Positions 1-5,838 of a stretch of DNA of 10,194 bases are shown here, piece after piece. The notes under the pieces are model-generated. The model was not told the origin of the DNA and searched no databases. It saw only the letters and a program-made list of their open reading frames with translations. The position numbers and the translations under genes were made by a program. Within the stretch, counting starts at the first letter, position 1. Each line of letters begins with the position of its first letter. The stretch comes from Vairimorpha apis BRL 01 (taxonomy: Eukaryota > Microsporidia > Nosematidae), in contig KE647366.1 of assembly GCA_000447185.1 (NCBI GenBank), forward strand, positions 1-10,194. Reading direction: 5' to 3'.

Positions 1-760
1 CAATATCATTTTTTATACCATCACTACTCCCAATAAAATTACATTTCCTATCTTTAAATAATTTACCCAACACATCAAATTTAATACGACCAATATTTTT
101 ATTACAACCACTTTCACTTAATAAAAAACATAAATTTTCATACAGAAAATCACGTTTTTTATTAAACAAAATTTGTAACTCATTTTTATAAATTAATCCA
201 TTTTCAATACAAAAATTTCTATCAAACAATTCACGTCTTTCTTTACACAAATCTGCTACTAATAAAGGAATTTTTAACTGAATTTTAGATCTACCTAATT
301 CTAAAGTTCGTCCACATTCTTCAAATCGATACATACTTAATTTAGTTGTAGTCTCAAGTTTCTCAAATAAATCAGGATGATTACATACTTTACGTAATTG
401 CATCATAATATTTTCAAGTTCATATGATCTACATGCATCAATAATACTCTCATAATAAATTTTTTGTCTAATACTTAAATCACAATACATTTCTATTTCT
501 TTTTTCTCACCTAATTCTGTTTTAACATCAGTTTTTAATCTACGTAACATAAACGGTTTTAATATAGCATGTAGTTTTTGTAATTGTATTTCGTCTACAG
601 CTTTTTTACGTTCAGCTGATTCTTCTATTCCTTTACTAAACCATTCAGTAAATTCTGATAATGAATCGAAAAGTGTTGGCATTATGAAATGTAAAAGGGC
701 CCACAATTCACTCATTGTATTTTGTACAGGTGTACCTGTTAAAAGTAAACGACTTTTAGT
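1..760 (-). CDS. INO80: INO80 ATPase lobe 1 end and start of the inter-lobe insertion, partial
   Basis: This frame is open without interruption from 760 to the left edge (253 codons). It begins KSRLLLTGTPVQNTMSELW (motif III), continues LLHFIMPTLFDSLSEF and EWFSKGIEES, then LHAILKPFMLRRLKTDV (conserved Snf2 block) and MMQLRKVCNHPDLFE at about 365-415. Beyond that, conservation drops. Blocks such as FEECGRTLELGRSK, IPLLVADLCKERRELF and RDFLYENLCFLLSES sit where INO80 has its characteristic long insertion between ATPase lobes, which binds the Rvb1/Rvb2 (RuvBL) hexamer in the complex (family knowledge; the match here is inferred from position). The second lobe (HELICc) is off the window. There are no frame breaks in these 760 bases, so the indels are unevenly spread. 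Confidence 0.9.
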
Positions 761-2258
761 TTAAATGATAATAAAGTTGTCCATCTTTTAGATGCTGAAC
801 TTTTTATAGCTTGTGCTTCGTCTAGTATCATGTATGCCATGTTATTTTCTTAATATTTTGAAATCTGCTACAGCTATTTGATAACTAGTTAAAATAATAT
901 TTGAATTTTTAATTTCATGTTTAGATTGATTTCTAGTATTTGCTGTTCCCCAATAATTTAGTACTTTAAATTGTGGTATAAATCTTTTTAATTCTTGTTC
1001 CCAATTGTGTAACGTTGAAACTGGTGTTACAATTAAAAATGGTCCCCAAATATCTTCAGTTTCAGCTAAATATGCTAGTAATGATATTGATTGAACTGTT
1101 TTTCCAAGTCCCATATCGTCTGCTAAAATTCCATTTATTCCTTGGTTGTATAATTTAGCTAGCCAGTTAAATCCTGTTATTTGATAATTTTTTAATTCGC
1201 AATTTAGCATTTTAGGTTGATTTAAATGTAATTTGTCTTCATTTATGGTATCTGAATCGTATTTAGTGTGTGGTTCATTAAAAATACCTTCGGAAACTAT
1301 AGTGTGTGATTTAACTTCATTGTTATTCATTAAATTGACATTTCCATTCACTGAGTTAGTTCTATTAACAATTTTACTTCCATCTATGAATTTATTATTT
1401 ACATTAACGTTACTTCCATTTATTAAATCAGTTCCATTTCTACTCCCATTTACATTCCCATCTTACTAAATCACTCCCATATAAATTCCCACTTAATAAA
1501 TCAGTTCCATATACACTCCCATTTAAATCCCCACTTCTAATCAGTAACATTTCTCTTATTATCACCTTTCTTGCCACCACTTACTCCAGATTTCTCTTCA
1601 ATAGCTTTAGAAGCAGCTTTCTTAAATTTCTCACTCAAAGCCACAAACTCATTATCACCATCTTTCTTCTCAAAACTCCCAATATCTTTCTTACCCAACA
1701 TAAACTGAGAAAACAATTCAGTTTGTGACAACAAATACTCAAACTTCCTCTTCTGTCGCAAAACTTCTTTAGATTCTTCAATACATCTACGTTTTTCCAT
1801 AGCAGCTTTCTCAACTTTCCTAACATATTCTTTTCTATCTTTATCATACTTTTTACTAAACATAGCCACTTCTCTTACTAACCGTTTACCTTTAGAATAA
1901 ACTTGTCTACCATAATATTTTCGTATATGTGTAACAACATTATAACTAAATTTTTTCTTAGATAACAATATATCAAACATTCGTTGTTTCATTAATTTAT
2001 GAACTGATGGTACTTGTAAAATAACTTTTTGTATTCATTTTCCCATGTATCTAAGTTTGTTGTTTGTTTATTTAAGTTATCTAAATAATATTTTAGTTCT
2101 ATTTCAGTATTTATATTGTCATATAAAAAGTATTCTGGTGGACATGTGTCTATTGATGAATAGGATTTTGATAATATTTCGTTTATACGTGTTTTAGGTA
2201 TTTCTATGTTTTGGTTTGCATATACTTTGTTTATTCTTGTAATGTCTTCTTCTCTCAT
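1..2258 (-). CDS. INO80: INO80-family Snf2 chromatin-remodelling ATPase, 3' partial, frame broken in several places
   Basis: This is the catalytic subunit of an INO80-type nucleosome remodeller, a nuclear ATP-dependent DNA translocase. Reading leftwards on the minus strand, the order of parts is the family order: about 88 N-terminal residues, a DBINO domain, an Asn/Gly-rich linker, motif I (ADDMGLGKT), motif Ia (VTPVSTLHNW), motif II (YMILDEAQAIKSS), motif III (LLLTGTPVQN) and the lobe-1 end (CNHPDLFE). The window ends inside what should be the long insertion between the ATPase lobes, so the HELICc motifs lie beyond position 1. The phrases YLAETEDIWGPFL and LHFIMPTLFDS are typical of INO80 rather than ISWI, Snf2 or SWR1 (judged from memory of the family). 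The frame breaks near 1992, 1537, 1463, 841-847 and 760. Every motif visible up to the window edge survives, so I favour assembly indels over an old pseudogene. The start is the ATG at 2258, the first in frame, preceded by a CCC motif. Confidence 0.88.
761..840 (-). CDS. INO80: INO80 motif II (DEAQ) segment in a third frame
   Basis: This is a short piece of the same gene, too short to stand out alone. It reads YMILDEAQAIKSS followed by SKRWTTLLSF. The DEAQ box is the Walker B motif (motif II) of INO80-type ATPases, and the following KSS plus RW...LLSF is the normal family continuation. It is one frame away from the preceding segment and one frame away from the next. The break on its left side falls at TTTAAACTAAAAG near 760: one more A would give the family-like residues leading into RLLLTGTP. 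The segment demonstrates that the gene's content continues without loss across both breaks. Confidence 0.85.
842..1462 (-). CDS. INO80: INO80 Snf2 ATPase lobe 1, motifs I and Ia
   Basis: This frame is open from just after a TAA (1465-1463) to the stop at 842. The right half is an Asn-rich linker and the left half is the start of the Snf2 ATPase. Recognisable blocks are KNYQITGFNWLAKLYNQGI (Q motif region), GILADDMGLGKTVQSISLL (Walker A, with the nucleotide-binding GLGKT near 1101-1124), DIWGPFLIVTPVSTLHNW (motif Ia) and SNIILTSYQIAVADF. A first ATG is not needed because this is an internal part of a longer protein; an apparent GTG start at 1351 is only the right end of a conventional scan. 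It stops at LRK just before the expected motif II. Bringing the next segment into register with INO80 would need about two more bases in the A-rich stretch around 835-847. Confidence 0.88.
   Translation of the reverse strand, partial: DGNVNGSRNGTDLINGSNVNVNNKFIDGSKIVNRTNSVNGNVNLMNNNEVKSHTIVSEGIFNEPHTKYDSDTINEDKLHLNQPKMLNCELKNYQITGFNWLAKLYNQGINGILADDMGLGKTVQSISLLAYLAETEDIWGPFLIVTPVSTLHNWEQELKRFIPQFKVLNYWGTANTRNQSKHEIKNSNIILTSYQIAVADFKILRK
1352..1535 (-). repeat. Degenerate NG-S/T-D-L repeat linker in INO80, with a frame break inside
   Basis: Between DBINO and the ATPase lobe, the minus strand encodes an Asn/Gly/Ser-rich linker built from imperfect copies of a GTDLL or GSDLV core: SGDLNGSVYGTDLLSGNLY, then GSDLV, then after a break DGNVNGSRNGTDLINGSNV. 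At DNA level the core is ATGG(A/G)A(C/G)TGATTTA, with copies near 1508, 1478 and 1435. The frame changes near 1463 (one extra or two missing bases), just after GSDLV. The part from 1462 leftwards is open into the helicase segment. A repetitive, disordered linker here would tolerate length change. The repeat units may also have collapsed or slipped in assembly. Confidence 0.65.
1537..1992 (-). CDS. INO80: INO80 DBINO domain segment
   Basis: This 151-residue open frame carries the DBINO domain, the DNA-binding/actin-module-binding helix (HSA-related) diagnostic of INO80 ATPases. The domain lies at about residues 34-98: KGKRLVREVAMFSKKYDK, then a run of charged helix, then KRKFEYLLSQTELFSQFM, which matches the family ending QTELYSHFM. 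In INO80 this helix binds actin, Arp4 and Arp8 and contacts linker DNA (family knowledge). After the domain the sequence becomes Lys/Ser/Gly-rich (KSGVSGGKKGDNKRNVTD) and stops at 1537. A repetitive Gly/Asn/Asp/Leu linker continues immediately beyond in another frame. This stretch is C-rich on the plus strand, unlike the INO80 start to its right. Confidence 0.85.
   Translation of the reverse strand: MKQRMFDILLSKKKFSYNVVTHIRKYYGRQVYSKGKRLVREVAMFSKKYDKDRKEYVRKVEKAAMEKRRCIEESKEVLRQKRKFEYLLSQTELFSQFMLGKKDIGSFEKKDGDNEFVALSEKFKKAASKAIEEKSGVSGGKKGDNKRNVTD
1992..2258 (-). CDS. INO80: INO80 N-terminal segment (88 codons)
   Basis: This is the first readable piece of the INO80 gene, beginning MREEDITRINKV and ending KYHQFIN before a stop. 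It has no domain I recognise. Its content is acidic and aromatic (CPPEYFLYDNI, DTWENEYKKLFYKY) and it sits where other INO80 proteins carry a much longer, poorly conserved N-terminus, so the protein is strongly shortened here. The stop TAA overlaps the ATG of the next segment (TAATG). One extra T in the short T run there would read straight through into the DBINO segment, which I take to be the true continuation. An alternative is a separate small protein translated from an overlapping start, which I consider less likely because DBINO alone would then lack its ATPase. Confidence 0.7.
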   Translation of the reverse strand: MREEDITRINKVYANQNIEIPKTRINEILSKSYSSIDTCPPEYFLYDNINTEIELKYYLDNLNKQTTNLDTWENEYKKLFYKYHQFIN

Positions 2259-2272
2259 TTTTTGTAGGGTGA
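2259..2272 (-). promoter_or_regulatory. CCC motif just upstream of the INO80 start codon
   Basis: On the minus strand the start is preceded by ATCACCCTACAAAAAATG. The CCC is at 2269-2267, with eight bases between it and the ATG. C is rare in this flank, so a CCC here stands out. A CCC- or GGG-like triplet close upstream of the start codon is a described feature of microsporidian genes and is thought to mark transcription or translation initiation. It supports the ATG at 2258 as the start and also the microsporidian assignment. One occurrence cannot establish it. Confidence 0.5.
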
Positions 2273-2940
2273 TTTTGTTTATTTCTTTTCTTTTTTTAAT
2301 TTGTGGTTTTTTTTGACAGTTGATTTTTATTTTATATTGAAAAATGGCCTTGTTTATTAAAAAAATGGATATATAAAATAAGTATTTTGTTATATATAAT
2401 ATATTTAAGAAATGTATAGTAAAATATTTAATAAGTTTAGTTTTGTATTAAATATCTTTTTAAAAGAATAAATTATAAGATATTAAATATATTTGAAGTT
2501 TAAGAAATATATAGTAAAATATTTGATAAGTTTAGATTTGTTAAATATCTTTTTACGATAAATATTTTTGTTTATAAATTTTTATTATGGAATGAGTTTG
2601 TAATGTTTGGTGAGATTAGTTTTGTATGAATATCTTTTTACGATAAATATTTTTTATATCAAATATATTTTAATTTTAAGAAATATATAATAAAAGTATT
2701 TGATGAGATTAGATTTATATAGAATATATTTAGAAGAAGTATTTTATAATATTAAATATATTTTAATTTTATAATATTTGATAAGTTTAGTTTTGTTTAA
2801 ATGTATACTAGAAATATTTTGTTATATAAAAATATATTATAATTTTAAGAAATGTATTTAGAAGAAGTATTTTGTTATATTCAATATATTTAAAATAATA
2901 CATAGTTAAAATTTTTTTTTTATAATATTTAATAAATTAT
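2273..2940. repeat. Non-coding T/G-rich stretch with degenerate long direct repeats
   Basis: No gene is seen. The plus strand is T- and A-rich with G clearly above C. It contains an imperfect repeated unit marked by AAGAAATGTATAGTAAAATA or close variants at about 2407, 2502, 2678 and 2847, each near copies of GATAAGTTTAGTTTTG, AATATCTTTTTA(CGATAAATATTTTT) and TTTAGAAGAAGTATTTT. Spacing is irregular (about 95, 176 and 169 bases). Nothing indicates a mobile element protein. Confidence 0.6.
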
Positions 2941-3140
2941 TTCTGAAATTCGTTAATATACTATAAATACAAAAAAAACATTTAATATTATTATATTATA
3001 ATTTTGTATATTTAGTTAAAAAGAAGAATTTAAATTCAAAAATAATTATTTTTATATATTAAAACAATCATTACACTATATCAATAATTTTATTATAAAT
3101 TTGATTACTTATTAGTTTCTTTATTTAATTTATAATCAAT
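2941..3140. other. AT-rich spacer with no feature seen
   Basis: Low-complexity A/T sequence with no open frame of note, no RNA gene and no clear repeat. It separates the degenerate repeats on its left from the 81-bp tandem array on its right. Confidence 0.5.
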
Positions 3141-3480
3141 CAAATTGTTAAATTTTTATTAGTAGAAAAAATAAAATAATAAACTTTTTATATTTAAATA
3201 AGCTGAAGATTTTTATAAATGAACTTGTTGAATTTTTATTAGTAGAAAAAATAAAAATAATAAACTTTTCATATTTAAATAAGCTGAAGATTTTTATAAA
3301 TGAACTTGTTGAATTTTTATTAGTAGAAAAAATAAAAATAATAAACTTTTCATATTTAAATAAGCTGAAGATTTTTATAAATGAACTTGTTAAATTTTTA
3401 TTAGTAGAAAAAATAATAAATAATAAACTTTTCATATTTAAATAAGCTGAAGATTTTTATAAATAAACTTGTTAAATCTT
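3141..3480. repeat. About four tandem copies of an 80-82 bp minisatellite
   Basis: The unit begins GAACTTGTTGAATTTTTATT, continues through AGTAGAAAAAATAAAAATAA and ends CATATTTAAATAAGCTGAAG plus ATTTTTATAAAT. Copy starts are at about 3141 (diverged), 3221, 3302, 3383 and 3465 (start of a broken copy), giving periods of 80, 81, 81 and 82 bp. The central copies are nearly identical, which points to recent expansion. Because 81 is a multiple of three, the minus strand stays open over several copies and would encode a 27-residue repeat around SSFIKIFSLFKYEKFII. I treat that as a by-product of the period, not a gene. Confidence 0.9.
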
Positions 3481-3540
3481 CCATAGTAGAATAAAAAAGT
3501 AAAAATAATTAATAGAAACTTTTTATATAAAAAATTAAAT

Positions 3541-3900
3541 TTTAACAGCATATAGAAATAAAATAAATAACTTAAAAATTATATAAAATAATAAACTATA
3601 AATTAAAAATTAAAAATTAAACATCATATAGAAAAAAAATAAAGAAAATAACTTCAAGTTTTTAATAAAATAATAATTTATTATAGTAAAAAATAAAATA
3701 TTATACATCATATAGTAAAAAATATAGATTGAACATCATATAGAAAAATGAAATAATAAACTATAAATTAAATCATAAAATATTGAACTTTATATGAAAA
3801 ATACACTTTAAATATTATTTAACTTTAAACATATTAATAAGGTAAATTTTTTTACATATAAAAAATCATATAGAAAAAAAATAAAGAAAATAAAATTAAC
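3541..3900. repeat. Dispersed copies of a CATCATATAGAAAA element
   Basis: A short motif (A)CATCATATAGAAAAA recurs near 3547 (as AGCATATAGAAATA), 3621, 3705, 3732 and 3864. Two copies are followed by the same AAATAAAGAAAATAA extension. The copies lie in A-rich non-coding DNA that also repeats AATAAACTATAAATTAAA. This is a family of degenerate short direct repeats with no coding potential seen. Confidence 0.6.
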
Positions 3901-4052
3901 TCTCAAATAAACAATTTTATTTTTACATATAAAAAATCAATATTAAACATTCCAAATAGAAATAAATTTATAATAAACTACAAAATAACATAAATTCATA
4001 TCATAATATCAAACCTTTTAAATTAAAGAAAATAACATCTAATTTCTCTAAC

Positions 4053-4229
4053 TTTAAAATATATAAAATAACACTTTATAAATTGCAGTTATAAAAATTA
4101 AATATATTATTATATAAATATTCTAATTCATATTAATTAATTTATAAATTGCAGTTATAAAATTTAAATATATTATTATATAAATATTCTAATTCATATT
4201 AATTAATTTATAAAGTGTTATATTTTAAA
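4053..4229. repeat. 66-bp tandem duplication flanked by an inverted repeat
   Basis: The segment starting TTTATAAATTGCAGTTATAA occurs at 4075 and 4141, 66 bp apart and almost identical, and a third copy begins at 4207 but diverges. The left flank contains TAACACTTTATAAATT and the right flank AATTTATAAAGTGTTA, exact reverse complements. The arms extend outwards with TTTAAAATATA on the left matching TATATTTTAAA on the right apart from an insertion. GCAG inside each unit is unusual in such AT-rich DNA. The arrangement could form a large hairpin or be a small non-autonomous element with an internal duplication. Confidence 0.7.
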
Positions 4230-4348
4230 TTTAAATATATTTTATATAAACTGTTTTTTTATATTAACACAATATTTACTTAGAAACTTAAAAATTATAA
4301 AATATATTGATAAATAATAAATATTTAATTAAATTAAAATTATTATTT

Positions 4349-4575
4349 ATAATTATTTTATACTAGTCTTAAAATACAAATATATAAGAATAAATGTTTA
4401 AATAAGTAAAAATTAAATTTAATAATTTCATACTAGTATTATAATACAAATATATAAAAATAAATATTTAAATAAATAAATATAGTGTCATTTTTGTTTA
4501 ATTTAAAAAATAAAACTAATTGAATTATTTTATACTAGTATTATAATACAAGTATATAAGAATTATTAATTAATG
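4349..4575. repeat. Three diverged copies of an ACTAGT-containing repeat
   Basis: A block of about 40-55 bp containing TACTAGTATTATAATACAA followed by ATATATAAGAATAA-like sequence occurs with the ACTAG core at 4362, 4432 and 4534. Each is preceded by AATTATTTTA or AATAATTTCA. Spacing is 70 and 102 bp. The core includes the near-palindrome TAGTATTATAATACAA. No gene overlaps it. Confidence 0.65.
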
Positions 4576-4729
4576 AAAATATAAATTTACAAATAAATAT
4601 TTTTTTCATAAAGATATAGTACACAAGATTTTTAAATGGTGAAAATATACAATTTTGACATACAGATTTTTTTCTTTTAATTAAAATATTTTAAAAAGAT
4701 TTACAATTGTATAAAGAAAATCATAATAA

Positions 4730-4880
4730 TGTAATAAATATATTATAAATATTATAAATATTATAAATTATTATATTATTATAAATATTATAAATATTAT
4801 ATATTATCCTATCAATATATAGTAAATATACTATTAAATTATATAAATATATCAATATATAGTAAATATATATATATATT
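4730..4880. repeat. ATT/ATA microsatellite with a duplicated block
   Basis: This is a near-pure A/T tract with TAAATATTATAAATATTATA runs and a repeated block TATCAATATATAGTAAATAT at about 4809 and 4849. The minus strand is open for about 60 codons of Ile/Tyr/Asn only, which is what such DNA gives by chance. Confidence 0.6.
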
Positions 4881-4959
4881 ATATACATACTATTAATATA
4901 CAATCAATGTACTATAAAAATAATATAAAATTGTATAATATATATTATTAATTATACTT

Positions 4960-5733
4960 TTCACACTATCTTTACTATTTTATACATACTATTATTTGAT
5001 AAACATTTCACCAATACATTTTGATTAAGTATGAAACTTATTAATCATGATACAAAACCTAATTATCAAACAAAAATTCAAACTTTTTAAAACTTAAAAA
5101 CTGCTAATTAAAAAACTAGTTTTTCTAAATTTTATATCTTACAAATTAAACTTTTTTAAATTATGTATTTCACAAATAAAAACATTTCCACACTACAAAA
5201 TAAAAATTAAACTTTAATTTAACAAATTAAATTATTTTTTATAACTCAAAAAAAGTCGATCTATCTTAAATTTGTAATATTTCTAGCTACAAATTAAAAT
5301 ATTTCTACATAATAATTTTAAAATGTAAACTTTTTTCTAATACAATAATTTAAAACTTTTCTACAAATTAAACTATTTCTTAAAACAAATATTCGCAAAT
5401 TAAAAAAATTTATAATATTACATTTTATAATATACTTTACAACAAACTCTAAAATATTTTTACATAACAAACTATAACATTCACAACATAACAAATTAAA
5501 AAAATTTATAATATTACAATTTATAATATACTTTACAACAAACTCTAAAATATTTTTAACAAACTAAAATATTTCTACAAAACATTTTATAACACAATTT
5601 ACACAAAACTCCAAAATATTCACAACATAACAAATTAAAAAAACTAAAAATATAAAACAATGAAACAAAAAACAAACAAAGTAAAAAAAATCAAACCAAA
5701 ATACAAAAACAAAAAAAAACAAATATAATAAAA
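4960..5733. repeat. A/C-rich non-coding region with 96-bp duplication and a 266-bp G-free tract
   Basis: No gene is seen before the start of the Asn-rich gene. The plus strand is A-rich with C far above G. A block beginning CAAATTAAAAAAATTTATAA and running through TATACTTTACAACAAACTCT plus AAAATATTTTT occurs at 5396 and 5492 (96 bp apart). A diverged third copy precedes 5631, where CAAATTAAAAAA appears again, and ACATTCACAACATAACAAAT-like sequence also recurs. Positions 5396-5661 contain no G at all. A short frame from the ATG at 5660 (Lys-rich, about 22 codons) stops at 5728 and could be an upstream part of the next gene if more indels are present. Confidence 0.65.
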
Positions 5734-5838
5734 ATGAACATCCTTATATTTATACTAAAAATAATAACAAAAGTATACGTAATAGACGATCTAAACATAA
5801 CTAAAAGTAATTCACCTGATGGATTAAAAAAGTGTTAG
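5734..5838 (+). CDS. Candidate N-terminal segment with hydrophobic leader
   Basis: From the ATG at 5734, the frame reads MNILIFILKIITKVYVIDDL and then NITKSNSPDGLKKC before a TAG at 5836. The first 16 residues are mostly hydrophobic and could act as a secretion signal, but the hydrophobic core is interrupted by Lys and Thr, so this is weak. The frame ends at TTA AAA AAG TGT TAG. The heptamer A AAA AAG is a classic -1 ribosomal slippery sequence, and a -1 slip there lands exactly in the main frame at 5832. A missing A in the same run would look identical. Another reading, in the main frame (around KNEHPYIYTKNNNK), would need more indels and is less parsimonious. Confidence 0.4.
   Translation: MNILIFILKIITKVYVIDDLNITKSNSPDGLKKC

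Noticed and set aside
1233..1469. 78-codon plus-strand frame rich in Leu, Thr and Phe
   Set aside because: Antisense of the INO80 linker and helicase start, which has clear family motifs on the minus strand.
1635..1847. 70-codon minus-strand frame inside the DBINO segment
   Set aside because: Alternative frame of the DBINO coding region with no motif of its own.
3148..3435. 95-codon minus-strand frame of repeated Phe/Ile/Lys/Ser sequence
   Set aside because: It is created by the 81-bp tandem repeat (a multiple of three), has no start context, and loses frame outside the array.
4721..4903. 60-codon minus-strand frame made almost only of Ile, Tyr and Asn
   Set aside because: A pure AT microsatellite translated by chance.
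5660..5728. Lys-rich frame MKQKTNKVKKIKPKYK from an ATG at 5660
   Set aside because: It ends after about 22 codons, lies largely in A runs, and needs at least two further indels to join the Asn-rich gene. Kept only as an alternative start.
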